Shown here in pieces: positions 1-9,307 of a stretch of 64,000 nucleotides of DNA (within the stretch, counting starts at the first letter, position 1; every line of letters begins with the position of its first letter). This DNA comes from Streptomyces mirabilis (GTDB lineage: Bacteria > Actinomycetota > Actinomycetes > Streptomycetales > Streptomycetaceae), in the NCBI RefSeq assembly GCF_018310535.1, contig NZ_CP074102.1, forward strand, positions 7,626,001 through 7,690,000. Reading direction: 5' to 3'. The notes under the pieces are model-generated. The model saw only the letters and a program-made list of their open reading frames with translations, made no database searches and was not told the DNA's origin. The translations under genes and the position numbers were made by a program.

Positions 1-684
1 CGGGTGACTGAGCACCTGCCAGGCGGAGACGGCCAGAACGACGACATTGAGGGTGAGATAGGTGGCCACGAGCGCCACCGCGATCCCGATGGCCTCCTTG
101 AAGCCCTTCAGGAAGACCGCGCCCAGCGCGGCTATGAGAAGGAGGGTGATCCAGGTGTTCCCGCCGTGCATCCAGTGCGGAGCAAAAGGATTCTCCACGA
201 CGTGTGCGGAGGCGTCCGCCCCGGACAGGGTGATCGTGATCAGGAAGTCGGTGGCCGCGAATCCGAGCAGCACCAGGACGAAGATCTTCCCGGCCCACCA
301 GGGCAGCAGCCGCTCCAGCATCGCGATCGAACCCTCGCCGTGCGGGCTCTCCTTGGCGACGCGACGGTAGACCGGCAGTGCGCCGAGCAGGGTGAGCGCG
401 ATCAGGACGAGGGTCGCGAGAGGGGAGAGCAGTCCAGCGGCGAGGGCCGCGATGCCCGGCTGGTAGCCCAGCGTGGAGAAGTAGTCGACGCCGGTGAGGC
501 ACATCACCCGCCACCATTTGTGGCCCTGGTGCTCGGCGTCCGGGGTGGCGTGCGGGCCGGGGTGCTTGGCCGACTGCTCGCTGAGTCCCTCCAGAAGCCA
601 CGCCCGCCAGCGCGGCGCGGCTGCGGAGGGCTCCCGTTCGAGGGGCTCCGCGGAGTCCGAACTGTCCACCTGAGTGCCGGTCAT
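1..684 (-). CDS. APC-family amino acid permease (partial, 5' part only)
   Basis: The reading frame opens at ATG 684 with GGGAGA upstream and stays open to the window edge, giving 228 codons without a stop, so the C-terminal part is missing. A hydrophilic N-terminus of about 58 residues precedes membrane segments; the motif [16 protein letters not shown] at about residues 64-79 matches the conserved first helix of APC-superfamily transporters. Further hydrophobic stretches lie at about 85-105, 130-152, 178-192 and 196-220. The family moves amino acids or related cations across the inner membrane. Substrate cannot be read from this fragment. A -10-like GATACT lies on the minus strand near 745-750. 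Confidence 0.8.
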   Translation of the reverse strand, partial: MTGTQVDSSDSAEPLEREPSAAAPRWRAWLLEGLSEQSAKHPGPHATPDAEHQGHKWWRVMCLTGVDYFSTLGYQPGIAALAAGLLSPLATLVLIALTLLGALPVYRRVAKESPHGEGSIAMLERLLPWWAGKIFVLVLLGFAATDFLITITLSGADASAHVVENPFAPHWMHGGNTWITLLLIAALGAVFLKGFKEAIGIAVALVATYLTLNVVVLAVSAWQVLSHP

Positions 685-1286
685 GCTGCGATCTCCCTGC
701 GATCGGTCGGGCCGGCGATCCGGCTTCGGGCAACGAGGAGCGAGTATCCACCACCTCGCCCCGCGCACCTGAGCCGGGTCCGGACGTCCGGAGGCTCCCC
801 GCCGGGACCGGGGCGGCGACAGGTTCGGCCGCGGGGCGACACGGGTTGGCCGCGAGGGGAGATGGGTTGGCCGCGGGGCGACCGGGGCTGTCCTGCTGTC
901 GCCGGGGCGATGACGTGGGGCTCGGGGCGCCTCCCCCGGGGCGCTCGCGTGGCCGGCCGGGGGCGTGGTGCCTCCGCCGGAGGTGATCACCGGCGGACCC
1001 GCCGCCTCGGTCGGGCGCGGTGCGCGGCGGAGCCGATGGCGTGAGGTCGGCCCACCGCGGCCGGGGCCGCCATCGGGCGATCTCGGGGCCGCCTGGTGCG
1101 CGGCCACCGAGGCCGTCCACGCCGGAGACCGGCCGCGCCGCGCGCGGTTGAGCGCGCCGCGACCTCCGCGCGGCGAACCGCGCTCCCTCGCAGGACCTGC
1201 GAGATCCCCGGACCGCGCCGCACGCGCGTGTGCGGCGCGCTCCGGGTCCGCCGTGCCGCACACCCGCGGGAAGCGCATACGCTGGC
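685..1286. other. gene-poor GC-rich spacer
   Basis: About 600 bases separate the permease start from the YigZ-type gene. Open frames here lack family signatures and look like GC-driven shadows. What can be read is a likely upstream region for the permease, a 21-bp tandem array (822-884), and many short GC-rich inverted repeats that could form hairpins. No tRNA or convincing small gene was seen. Confidence 0.5.
822..884. repeat. 21-bp tandem array, three copies
   Basis: Three adjacent 21-bp units start at 822, 843 and 864. The shared core is GGTTGGCCGCGGGGCGA, with a few substitutions per copy and a decayed fourth start at 885. The array is intergenic, upstream of the permease on one side and the YigZ-type gene on the other. 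The period equals that of the array at 11809. No function is evident. Confidence 0.6.
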
Positions 1287-1289
1287 GTG

Positions 1290-1916
1290 ATGCAGGACGA
1301 GTACCGCACAGTGGCCCGCGCGGGCGTGCACGAGACCGAGGTCAACCGCTCCCGCTTCCTGTGCGCCCTCGCCCCGGCGGCCACCGAGCAGGAGGCCCAG
1401 GCGTTCATCGCGGGCGTCCGCAAGGTGCACGCCGACGCCACGCACAACTGCTACGCGTACGTCATCGGAGCCGACGCCGCCGTCCAGAAGGCGAGCGACG
1501 ACGGCGAACCCGGCGGCACCGCGGGCGTCCCCATGCTCCAGATGCTGCTGCGCCGCGACATGCGGTACGTCGTCGCCGTCGTCACCCGCTACTACGGCGG
1601 GGTCAAGCTCGGCGCGGGCGGACTGATCAGGGCGTACGGCGGCTCGGTGGGCGAGGCACTGGACACCCTCGGCACACTCACGCGCAAGCGCTTCCGGCTG
1701 GCCACGGTCACGGTCGACCACCAGCGCGCCGGCAAGATACAGAACGACCTGCGGTCCACCGGGCGCGAGGTCCGTGACGTCCGGTACGGCGAGGCCGTCA
1801 CGATCGAGATCGGGCTGCCGGACACCGACGTCGAGCCCTTCCGGGCGTGGCTCGCCGACGCGACGGCCGGGACGGCCGGGTTCGAACTGGGTGGAGAGGC
1901 GTACGGGGACGCATAG
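1290..1916 (+). CDS. YigZ/IMPACT family protein
   Basis: A 208-residue protein with the UPF0029 (Impact N-terminal) domain in about the first 125 residues and a DUF1949-like domain after it. The family signature is visible as [14 protein letters not shown] near residues 70-83, followed by [16 protein letters not shown]. Bacterial YigZ proteins are small cytoplasmic proteins linked to translation or stress; the biochemical role is unsettled. ATG 1290 is chosen; an overlapping GTG at 1287 is also possible. The gene stands alone, 69 bp ahead of sbcD on the same strand. Confidence 0.85.
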   Translation: MQDEYRTVARAGVHETEVNRSRFLCALAPAATEQEAQAFIAGVRKVHADATHNCYAYVIGADAAVQKASDDGEPGGTAGVPMLQMLLRRDMRYVVAVVTRYYGGVKLGAGGLIRAYGGSVGEALDTLGTLTRKRFRLATVTVDHQRAGKIQNDLRSTGREVRDVRYGEAVTIEIGLPDTDVEPFRAWLADATAGTAGFELGGEAYGDA

Positions 1917-1985
1917 GCGGGCAGCGCGGACCGATACGGGAGTAGCCGCCCGTGATGTCCGACCCGCCCGTTAGTCTCGGGGATC

Positions 1986-3149
1986 ATGAGGATTCTGCAC
2001 ACGTCCGACTGGCATCTCGGCCGGGCCTTCCACCGGGTGAACATGCTCGATGCCCAGTCCGGGTTCATCGGTCACCTCGTCGCGACCGTGCGTGAGCGCG
2101 ACGTGGACGCGGTGGTCGTGTCGGGGGACGTGTACGACCGGGCGGTGCCGCCGCTGGCCGCGGTCGAGCTCTTCGACGACGCGCTGCACCGGCTCGCCGA
2201 CCTCGGGGTGCCCACGGTGATGATCTCCGGGAACCACGACTCGGCGCGTCGGCTCGGTGTCGGCGCCGGGCTCATCGGCCGCGCGGGGATCCATCTGCGG
2301 ACCGAGCCCTCCGCGTGCGGCACGCCCGTCCTCCTCCCCGACGACCACGGCGACGTGGCCTTCTACGGACTGCCGTATCTTGAACCGGCCCTGGTCAAGG
2401 CCGAGTTCGGGGTCGAGAAGGCGGGGCACGAGGCCGTCATCGCCGCCGCCATGGACCGGGTCCGCGCCGACCTCGCCACGCGCGCGGGGGGTACCCGTTC
2501 CGTCGTCCTCGCCCACGCCTTCGTCACCGGCGGGGCGGCCAGCGACAGCGAGCGGGACATCACCGTCGGCGGGGTGGCCGCCGTACCCGCCGGGGTCTTC
2601 GACGGCGTCGACTACACCGCACTGGGCCATCTGCACGGCAGCCAGACCATCACCGAGCGCGTGCGCTACTCCGGCTCCCCGCTGCCGTACTCCTTCTCGG
2701 AGGTCGACCACCGCAAGAGCATGTGGCTGGTGGACCTGGGGCCGGAGGGTTTCGTGGGTGCGGAGCGGGTCGACTGTCCCGTGCCCCGGAAGCTCGCCCG
2801 TGTCCGGGGGCACCTGGAAGACCTGCTCGCCGATCCGCGGCTGGCGCGCCACGAGGAGGCGTGGGTCGAGGCGACCCTCACCGACCCGGTGCGCCCCACC
2901 GAGCCCATGGCCCGGCTGGCCGAGCGCTTCCCGCACACGCTCAGCCTCGTCTTCGAACCGGAGCGGGCCCCCGAGGACCCGGATGTCTCCTACGCCCGGC
3001 GGCTCGCGGGCCGCAGCGAGCAGGAGATCGCGGAGGACTTCGTGGCCCATGTGCGCGGCGCGGGCCCCGACGCCGACGAACAGGCCGTATTGAGGGACGC
3101 GTTCGACGCAGTCCGCGCCGACGAGGCCGTCCGGGAGGTCGCCCGGTGA
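1986..3149 (+). CDS. sbcD: SbcD exonuclease subunit
   Basis: The nuclease subunit of the SbcCD (Mre11-Rad50 type) complex, which opens hairpins and trims blocked DNA ends. The 387-residue length is normal. Metallophosphoesterase motifs appear in order: TSDWHLG (about 6-12), SGDVYDR (about 45-51), SGNHDSARRL (about 80-89) and GHLHG (about 216-220), which bind the two catalytic metals. A -10-like TAGTCT at 1972-1977 sits 8 nt before the ATG, so transcription could be leaderless. The stop overlaps a possible micro-ORF (GTGA), and sbcC follows, so the two are probably one operon. Confidence 0.95.
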   Translation: MRILHTSDWHLGRAFHRVNMLDAQSGFIGHLVATVRERDVDAVVVSGDVYDRAVPPLAAVELFDDALHRLADLGVPTVMISGNHDSARRLGVGAGLIGRAGIHLRTEPSACGTPVLLPDDHGDVAFYGLPYLEPALVKAEFGVEKAGHEAVIAAAMDRVRADLATRAGGTRSVVLAHAFVTGGAASDSERDITVGGVAAVPAGVFDGVDYTALGHLHGSQTITERVRYSGSPLPYSFSEVDHRKSMWLVDLGPEGFVGAERVDCPVPRKLARVRGHLEDLLADPRLARHEEAWVEATLTDPVRPTEPMARLAERFPHTLSLVFEPERAPEDPDVSYARRLAGRSEQEIAEDFVAHVRGAGPDADEQAVLRDAFDAVRADEAVREVAR

Positions 3150-3229
3150 CCTCACGTACGCACGACACGCACGACACGCACGACTCGCACGACACGTGCG
3201 ACGCGCAGGACCCGAAGGAGGCCCGATGA
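3146..3229 (+). CDS. candidate 27-residue His/Asp-rich micro-ORF between sbcD and sbcC
   Basis: A GTG at 3146 overlaps the sbcD stop as GTGA, and the frame ends at TGA 3227-3229, overlapping the sbcC start as ATGA. A good ribosome site, GGGAGG at 3133-3138, sits 7 nt before the GTG. The peptide is mostly a repeated HDT/HDS unit encoded by a 9-bp array (3161-3196), then CDAQDPKEAR. The geometry is ideal for coupling translation of sbcD to sbcC. It may be only a coupling device, or an accident of the repeat; no homologue is recognised. Confidence 0.4.
   Translation: MTSRTHDTHDTHDSHDTCDAQDPKEAR
3161..3205. repeat. 9-bp tandem array (CACGACACG units)
   Basis: Four near-identical 9-bp units (3161-3169, 3170-3178, 3179-3187, 3188-3196) and one degenerate unit (3197-3205) fill the gap between sbcD and sbcC. 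The third copy has one T for A. The period is a multiple of three, so the array keeps the micro-ORF frame open. Confidence 0.8.
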
Positions 3230-6228
3230 GGCTGCACCGCCTGGACATCACGGCCTTCGGGCCGTTCGGCGGCACCCAGAGCGTCGACTTCGACGAGCTG
3301 TCGGCCGCCGGGCTCTTCTTGCTGCACGGGCCGACGGGCGCGGGCAAGACGTCCGTCCTCGACGCCGTCTGCTACGCGCTGTACGGGGCGGTCCCGGGCG
3401 CCCGCCAGAGCGGCCAGGGCATGACCCTGCGCAGCGACCACGCGGCACCCGCGACGCGCACCGAGATCACCCTCGAACTCACCGTCGCCGGACGCCGGTT
3501 GGAGGTCACCCGGCAGCCGCCCTGGGCCCGTCCCAAGAAGCGCGGCACGGGCACGACCACCGAAAAGGCGCAGAGCTGGCTGCGTGAGTACGAGGCATCG
3601 GCGGGCACCTGGAAGGACCTCAGCCGCTCCCACCAGGAGATCGGCGAGGAGATCACCCAACTGCTCGGCATGAGCCGTGAGCAGTTCTGTCAGGTCGTGC
3701 TGCTGCCCCAGGGGGACTTCGCCCGCTTCCTGCGGGCCGACGCCGAGGCCCGCGGCAAGCTGCTCGGCCGGCTCTTCGACACCCACCGCTTCGCCGAGGT
3801 CGAGAAGCGGCTCGCCGAGCGGCGCCGGGCCGCGGAGGGCGAAGTGCGGGAGGGCGACGCCGCGTTGCTCGCCGACGCGCACCGCATGCAGCAGGCCGCC
3901 GGCGACATCGTCGAGGTGCCGCCGCCCGATCTTGCGCCCGGTGAGCCCGGACTCGCCGAGGCCGTCCTCACCTGGGCCGCCGTGGCCCGCAGCACGGCCC
4001 GCGAGCGGCTCACCCTGGCGCACACCGCGCGTACGGCCGCCGAGTCCGTGCAGGCCGCCGCCGACCGCGTACTCGACGACGTACGCGAAGTGGCCCGGCT
4101 GCAGCGCAGGTTCACCGAGGCGCGCGAGCGCGCCGCGCGGCTGGAGGAGCGTGCCGACGCCCATCAGGAGGCGCAGGCGCGGATGGAGCGGGCGCGCAAG
4201 GCGGAGACGGTGGCCCCCGCGCTCGATCTGCGCGACGACGCCGAGGCCGAGCACCGCAGCGCGTCCACGGACGAGGCACGCGCGCGTCTCGCCCTGCCGG
4301 ACACCTACGTTGGAGCCGGTGCGCCCGGGCTCGCGGCGGCGGCGCGCAAGGCGGCCGAGGAGCTCGGCGGACTGGAGTCGGCCCGCAGGGCGGAGCGCCG
4401 GCTCGGCGAGCTCACCCAGGAGCGCGTCTCCCTGGACCGCCAGGAGCGCGAGGACGAGGACGTCCGGCAGGACGCCGAGAGCTGGCTCGCCACCTGGGAG
4501 GCGACCCGTGCGGAGCTCCAGGCGCGCATCGAGTCCGCGCAGGAGGCCACCACGCGTGCGGAGCAGCTCGCCGAGCGGCGCGATCCCGCCCAGGCGCGGC
4601 TCGGGGCGGCCCGGCAGCGCGACCAGTTCGCCCGGGACACGGACGCCGCCCACGCCAGGGCCCTCGCCGCCCGTGAACGCGCGACGGACGCTCGGGTCCA
4701 CTGGCTCGATCTGAAGGAACAGCGTCTTCAGGGCATCGCCGCGGAACTCGCCGCCGGCCTCGTCGACGGCGAGCCCTGCGCCGTGTGCGGCAGCTCCGCA
4801 CACCCCGCACCCGCGCGCAAGGATGCCGGACACGTCGACCGGGAGGCCGAGGAGCGGGCCCTCGCCGTGTACCAGCGCGCCGACGAACAGGCCACCGAGG
4901 ACGAACGCCGGCTCGGCGTCGTACGCGAGGCGCTGGCGGCCGCCGGCGCCGAGGCGGGCGACGCGCCGACCGCCCAACTCGCCGTGCAAGCCGAGGAGTT
5001 GGAGCTGCTGTACGCCGAGGCGCGGGCTGCGGGATCCGGGCTGCACGCCGCGCGGGAGCGGCTCGCGCAGGCCGGACTCGAGCACGAGCGGCGGGTCGCG
5101 GCCCAGCAGCAGGCCGCACTGCGCGCCGCCGCCCGGGTCTCCCACCGCGACCGGAACGACCGCGAAAGGGCCTCCCTGGAGGAGGAGTTGGCGAAGGCCC
5201 GGGGCGCCGCCGACAGCGTCGCCGCGCGCGCCGCGCAGCTGGAGCGGCAGGCCGCCCTGCTCACGGAGGCCGCGGAGGCCGTGCGCACGGCCGAGGACAC
5301 CGCGCAGCGTCTCAAGGACGCCGACGCACGCCTGTCCGACGCGGCCTTCCGCGCCGGGTTCGACACCCCCCAGGCCGCGGCCGCCGCGCTCCTCGACGAC
5401 GCGGCCCACCGGGACCTCCAACGACGCCTCGACGCCTGGCAGTTGGAGGAGAGCGCGGTGCGCGCCGTGCTCGCCGAGGCCGACACGGCCGCCGCCGCCG
5501 AGCGGCCGGCCGTCGACCTGGCCGTCGCCGAACGGGCCGCCGAGTCCGCCGCCCGGCGGCTGCGGGAGACCGCCTCCGCCCAGGACGAGGCCGCCCGACG
5601 CTGTACGGAACTGGACCGGCTGTCCACGCGCGCGGGCACGTCCGTGCGCCGGCTCGCGCCACTGCGTGAGGAGTTCGACCGGGTGGCACGCCTGGCCGGC
5701 CTGGCCGCGGGCACCTCGGCGGAGAACGAGCGCAAGATGCGCCTGGAGTCGTACGTCCTCGCCGCCCGCCTGGAACAGGTGGCCGCCGCCGCGACCGTAC
5801 GACTTCAGCGCATGTCCTCCGGGCGCTACACCCTCGTCCACTCCGACGACCGCGCGGGCCGTGGCCGCAGCGGGCTCGGACTGCACGTCGTGGACGCCTG
5901 GACCGGCCGGGAGCGTGACACGGCGACGCTCTCCGGAGGCGAGACGTTCTTCGCCTCGCTCGCGTTGGCCCTCGGTCTCGCGGACGTCGTCACGGACGAG
6001 GCCGGCGGGGTGCGGCTGGACACGCTCTTCATCGACGAGGGCTTCGGCAGCCTCGACGACCAGACCCTGGACGAGGTCCTCGACGTGCTCGACTCCCTGC
6101 GGGAGCGCGACCGCAGCGTGGGCATCGTCAGCCATGTCGCCGACCTGCGGCGCCGTATTCACGCCCAGTTGGAGGTCGTGAAGGGCAGAACGGGATCGGT
6201 CCTACGGCAGCGAGGCGTCCAGGACTGA
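3226..6228 (+). CDS. sbcC: SbcC ATPase subunit (Rad50-like)
   Basis: A 1000-residue SMC-type ATPase, partner of SbcD. Walker A is GPTGAGKT at about residues 35-42. A long Ala/Arg/Glu-rich coiled coil follows, broken near residue 517 by the zinc hook CAVC that joins two complexes. The ABC signature LSGGETFF and Walker B LFIDEGFGSLDD lie near residues 905 and 930. ATG 3226 is preferred over the upstream in-frame start at 3196 because AAGGAGG (3215-3221) sits just before it and the protein then begins MRLHRLDITAFGPF, as in the family. Confidence 0.95.
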   Translation: MRLHRLDITAFGPFGGTQSVDFDELSAAGLFLLHGPTGAGKTSVLDAVCYALYGAVPGARQSGQGMTLRSDHAAPATRTEITLELTVAGRRLEVTRQPPWARPKKRGTGTTTEKAQSWLREYEASAGTWKDLSRSHQEIGEEITQLLGMSREQFCQVVLLPQGDFARFLRADAEARGKLLGRLFDTHRFAEVEKRLAERRRAAEGEVREGDAALLADAHRMQQAAGDIVEVPPPDLAPGEPGLAEAVLTWAAVARSTARERLTLAHTARTAAESVQAAADRVLDDVREVARLQRRFTEARERAARLEERADAHQEAQARMERARKAETVAPALDLRDDAEAEHRSASTDEARARLALPDTYVGAGAPGLAAAARKAAEELGGLESARRAERRLGELTQERVSLDRQEREDEDVRQDAESWLATWEATRAELQARIESAQEATTRAEQLAERRDPAQARLGAARQRDQFARDTDAAHARALAARERATDARVHWLDLKEQRLQGIAAELAAGLVDGEPCAVCGSSAHPAPARKDAGHVDREAEERALAVYQRADEQATEDERRLGVVREALAAAGAEAGDAPTAQLAVQAEELELLYAEARAAGSGLHAARERLAQAGLEHERRVAAQQQAALRAAARVSHRDRNDRERASLEEELAKARGAADSVAARAAQLERQAALLTEAAEAVRTAEDTAQRLKDADARLSDAAFRAGFDTPQAAAAALLDDAAHRDLQRRLDAWQLEESAVRAVLAEADTAAAAERPAVDLAVAERAAESAARRLRETASAQDEAARRCTELDRLSTRAGTSVRRLAPLREEFDRVARLAGLAAGTSAENERKMRLESYVLAARLEQVAAAATVRLQRMSSGRYTLVHSDDRAGRGRSGLGLHVVDAWTGRERDTATLSGGETFFASLALALGLADVVTDEAGGVRLDTLFIDEGFGSLDDQTLDEVLDVLDSLRERDRSVGIVSHVADLRRRIHAQLEVVKGRTGSVLRQRGVQD

Positions 6229-6248
6229 GCCGAAGGCTCCCCGGGGGA

Positions 6249-6695
6249 TCAGTGACCCAGGGGGCGCCGGGGGAGCGGTGAGGAGTACACGACACTCGTG
6301 GTCACCGAACCCAGGGTGCCGATCCGGCCGGAGATCTTCTCCAGGTGGTTCATCGAGCGCGCCGCGACCTTGATGACGAAGCAGTCGTCGCCCGTGACGT
6401 GGTGCGCCTCCAGGATCTCGGGCGTCGCCTCGACGAGGTCGTGGAACGGCTTGTAGTTGCCGTTCGGATAGCGCAGCCGGACGAAGGCCAGGATCGGCAG
6501 ACCGAGGCTCTCCGGGTCGACGACGGCCGCGTACCCCTGGATGACGCCCGCCTCCTCCAGGCGGCGCACCCGCTCGGTGACCGCGCTCGCGGACATCGAG
6601 ACGGCACGGGCCAGCTCCGCGAAGCTGGCCCTGCCCTCGCGCTGCAGGACATCGAGGATGTGCCAGTCGGTGGCGTCCGGGGAATAGGCGGTCAT
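6249..6695 (-). CDS. Lrp/AsnC family transcriptional regulator
   Basis: A 148-residue regulator with an N-terminal winged helix-turn-helix (ATDWHILDVLQREGRASFAE, then SASAVTERVRRLEEAGVI) and a C-terminal RAM/ACT-like effector domain. ATG 6695 fits the family start; an upstream in-frame extension to 6770 adds unrelated sequence. It is divergent from the rhodanese gene at 6858 and convergent with sbcC, whose stop is 20 bp away. Lrp proteins respond to amino acids and often control the divergent neighbour, so the rhodanese gene is the likeliest target by inference. Confidence 0.88.
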   Translation of the reverse strand: MTAYSPDATDWHILDVLQREGRASFAELARAVSMSASAVTERVRRLEEAGVIQGYAAVVDPESLGLPILAFVRLRYPNGNYKPFHDLVEATPEILEAHHVTGDDCFVIKVAARSMNHLEKISGRIGTLGSVTTSVVYSSPLPRRPLGH

Positions 6696-6857
6696 GAGCG
6701 ATGGATAGCAGGGAAAACCCCGGCCGATCAAGAGCGATGCCGTGGATCGCCACTTCAGGAAGAGGATCACCGGCCGTAGATTTCTGGTCAGGAGGTCCCC
6801 GCGGGGCCGGTGCGGCGAAGGCGCCGGTCAGCCGGGGCAGGGAGGGAAGGCCGGACC

Positions 6858-7364
6858 ATGACTGTGACCGTCGACACCACTGTGACCAGCACCGCGACCA
6901 GGACGAACCCCGTACTGCGCGTCGCCCCGGCGTCACCGGCCGCGGCCGTCGCCCACTTCGGCGCGAGCCTCGCCTTCCACGCCGATGTCTCCGACGTCGC
7001 CTCCGCGCTCGCGGCGGGCGGCGACCCCGGCTTCGTGGTCCTCGACTCCCGCTCCACCGCGTCCTGGGACCAGGGGCACGTGCCCGGTGCGATCCACCTG
7101 CCCACCGCGCTGATCCCCGAGCAGGCCGAGCAGCTCCTCGACAGGTCGGTGCCCGTCGTCACCTACTGCTGGGGACCCGGCTGCGACGGCGCGACCCGTG
7201 CCGCTCTCGCTCTCGCCGAACTCGGCTTCCAGGTCAAGGAGATGCTCGGCGGCTTCGAGTACTGGGTGCGCGAAGGCTTCGCGTACGAGACCTGGGAGGG
7301 AGACGAGCGGCGCGCGGCGGACCCGCTGACGGCTCCGGTGGACGCGGCGGACTGTGGCTGCTGA
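6858..7364 (+). CDS. rhodanese-like domain protein
   Basis: A 168-residue cytoplasmic protein with one rhodanese domain. Conserved pieces are VVLDSRSTASWDQGHVPGA near residues 60-78 and the active-site loop YCWGPGCDG near 108-116. The first Cys of that loop (CWGPGC) is in position for the catalytic persulfide; the second could form a disulfide with it. Rhodaneses transfer sulfane sulfur, but the acceptor is unknown. The start follows AAGG at about 6847-6850. It is divergent from the Lrp gene, which probably controls it. Confidence 0.85.
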   Translation: MTVTVDTTVTSTATRTNPVLRVAPASPAAAVAHFGASLAFHADVSDVASALAAGGDPGFVVLDSRSTASWDQGHVPGAIHLPTALIPEQAEQLLDRSVPVVTYCWGPGCDGATRAALALAELGFQVKEMLGGFEYWVREGFAYETWEGDERRAADPLTAPVDAADCGC

Positions 7365-7370
7365 CCGTTC

Positions 7371-8240
7371 CTAGGAGCGCGTGAGGGCCGTCGCGAGGCT
7401 CACGAACGAGCGGATGAGCGGGGTGGTGTGGGCGCTGTTCCATGCGATGACCAGGTCACTGGGCGGCGCATCCGCCAAGGGGATCACCGTCAGCCCCTCG
7501 GGCAGCGCCTGGGAGTGGGCGAGGGGCATCAGCCCGACGGTGTCGTTCCACAGGACGGACTGGAGACATTCGTGGGCGGTGCGGATGACGGGACCGTCAC
7601 GGCGCCCGTCGGCGCCGGGCGGCCCCGTCCAGAAGGCCTGCCACACCGGGTCCGTGCCCTCCGGAAACCGGAACCAGCGGCGGTCGGCGAGTTCGTCCAG
7701 GCGCAGCCGGTCGCGGTCGGCCAGCGGGTCGTCGGCGCGCAGGACCACACCGACCGGGTCCGAACGCAGCACGCGGGTGGTGATGCCGGTGTCGTCGAAC
7801 GGCGCCCGCGTCAGGGCCACGTCGACGAGGCCGGCCCGCAGTCCGATGGTCGGGTCGGTGAGGTCGGCCTCGCGGATGCGGATGCGCACGGCGGGGTGTT
7901 GGTGCCGGTAGGCGACGGCCAGCCGGGTGCCGACCTGCTCGGCGCTGTCGGCGAGGGTGCCGATGGTCAGGGTGGCCGTGCCGGCCGCGGCGGCCACCCG
8001 GGCCCGGGCCTGGTCGGCCCGCGCCAGCAGGGTGCGCGCCTCGTCGTGGAGGAGGGCCCCGGCGGGGGTGAGGGTGACGCCCGTGGGTGAGCGGCGCAGC
8101 AGTTCGCAGCCGAGGTCGGTCTCCAGCTGCTTGACGGCCCGGCTCAGCGGGGGCTGGGTCATGTGCAGCCGGGCGGCGGCGCGGCCGAAGTGGAGTTCTT
8201 CGGCGACCGCCACGAAGTAGCGCAGGGTCCGCAGCTCCAT
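7371..8240 (-). CDS. LysR family transcriptional regulator
   Basis: A 289-residue LysR protein. The N-terminal helix-turn-helix reads LRYFVAVAEELHFGRAAARL followed by TQPPLSRAVKQLE, which is diagnostic; the rest is the periplasmic-binding-fold effector domain. ATG 8240 begins MELRTLRYF; the longer frame to 8285 adds residues outside the family. It is divergent from the metallo-beta-lactamase fold gene at 8389. A clear LysR-type palindrome lies between them (8292-8310), so autoregulation and control of that gene are likely. Confidence 0.9.
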   Translation of the reverse strand: MELRTLRYFVAVAEELHFGRAAARLHMTQPPLSRAVKQLETDLGCELLRRSPTGVTLTPAGALLHDEARTLLARADQARARVAAAAGTATLTIGTLADSAEQVGTRLAVAYRHQHPAVRIRIREADLTDPTIGLRAGLVDVALTRAPFDDTGITTRVLRSDPVGVVLRADDPLADRDRLRLDELADRRWFRFPEGTDPVWQAFWTGPPGADGRRDGPVIRTAHECLQSVLWNDTVGLMPLAHSQALPEGLTVIPLADAPPSDLVIAWNSAHTTPLIRSFVSLATALTRS

Positions 8241-8291
8241 CACCGCTCCATCGCTCTCCCGAGACGCTCTCGCGAACTCTCTCAACTGCGA

Positions 8292-8310
8292 CGATACCCG
8301 TGCGGTATCG
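8292..8310. promoter_or_regulatory. LysR-type operator (ATACC-N5-GGTAT)
   Basis: A perfect 7+5+7 inverted repeat, CGATACC / CGTGC / GGTATCG. It contains the T-N11-A pattern of LysR binding sites. It lies 51 bp upstream of the LysR start and 78 bp upstream of the divergent hydrolase start, the usual place for a shared recognition site. Confidence 0.65.
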
Positions 8311-8388
8311 AGGCTGCGAGATCGGTGTTGGACGCCCCCGGACGTCGCGCGCTGGACTGGTGGCTCAGCGCAACACCGAGGAGTCGCA

Positions 8389-9294
8389 GTGTCTGAGGAA
8401 GCGGTGACGACGGATCCCGTCGTTCACGTCGAGGGTGTTCAGGAGCTGGCCCGTGACCTGGTGGTCATCCCCGACCGGCACGTGCAGCTCGTGCCCAACA
8501 TCGGCGTCATCGGCGGCCACAGTGCCGTGCTCGTCGTCGAGACAGGCATGGGCCCGCGCAACGCCGAAAAGGTGCTGGAGTTCGCGGCGGACTACGCCGA
8601 GGGACGTCGGATCTACCTGACGACGACGCATTTCCACCCCGAGCACGCCTTCGGGGCGCAGGTCTTCGCCGGCGAGGCGACGTTCCTGCTCAACCGGGAC
8701 CAGGCCGAGGACCTGAAGGTGAAGGGGCCGGGTTACCTGGAGATGTTCAAGGGGCTCGGCAAGCCGGTCGAGCGCCGGCTCCAGGGCGTCGAACTGGCGC
8801 GGCCCGATGTCGTCTACGACCAGGCGTACGACCTGGACCTGGGCGGGCGGGTGGTGCAGCTGCGGGCCACCGGCCGGGCCCACACCAGGGGCGACCAGGT
8901 GGTCAGGGTGCCGGACGCGGACGTCCTGTTCACGGGGGACCTCGTGGAAGCCGGGCAGTTCGCCATCTTCCCCTGGTTCCCGCCGCACGACACCGACGTG
9001 TCCGGGACCCGCTGGATCGCGGTGATGGAGAAGCTGGCGGCACAGGCTCCCCGGATCGTGGTGCCCGGCCACGGCGAGGTCGGCGGTACGCGGCTGCTGG
9101 CCGACGTGCGCGACTACCTCCGTCTGCTGCGGGACGAGACATGGGCCCGCCGCGACTCCGCCGTGGACGAGCGGACGATCGTCGAGGAGATCTCGGCGCT
9201 CATGATCGAACGGCACCCGGAGTGGGTCGGCCAGGAGTGGATCGAGAAGGGCGTCGGCTGCCTGTGCTCCGAACATGCCGAGCACGCCCGGTGA
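8389..9294 (+). CDS. MBL-fold metallo-hydrolase
   Basis: A 301-residue protein of the metallo-beta-lactamase fold. The metal motif is TTHFHPEHAFG near residues 81-91, a variant of HxHxDH with Glu in place of Asp. Later ligands are plausible at FTGDLVEAG (about 184-192) and VPGHGEVGG (about 225-233). The GTG start at 8389 follows GAGGAG at 8378-8383. The family hydrolyses esters, thioesters or lactams, and the substrate here is unknown. Divergence from LysR suggests an inducible catabolic or detoxifying role. Confidence 0.85.
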   Translation: MSEEAVTTDPVVHVEGVQELARDLVVIPDRHVQLVPNIGVIGGHSAVLVVETGMGPRNAEKVLEFAADYAEGRRIYLTTTHFHPEHAFGAQVFAGEATFLLNRDQAEDLKVKGPGYLEMFKGLGKPVERRLQGVELARPDVVYDQAYDLDLGGRVVQLRATGRAHTRGDQVVRVPDADVLFTGDLVEAGQFAIFPWFPPHDTDVSGTRWIAVMEKLAAQAPRIVVPGHGEVGGTRLLADVRDYLRLLRDETWARRDSAVDERTIVEEISALMIERHPEWVGQEWIEKGVGCLCSEHAEHAR

Positions 9295-9307
9295 TTCCGG
9301 CACTCCC

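Noticed and set aside
2941..6162. 1073-codon minus-strand open frame
   Set aside because: It is antisense to sbcC, has no family motif, and its composition is what a GC-rich coding strand gives in the opposite frame.
6229..6270. terminator between sbcC and the Lrp gene
   Set aside because: CTCCCC and GGGGAG stretches are present but the stem is short with a long loop, so support is too weak.
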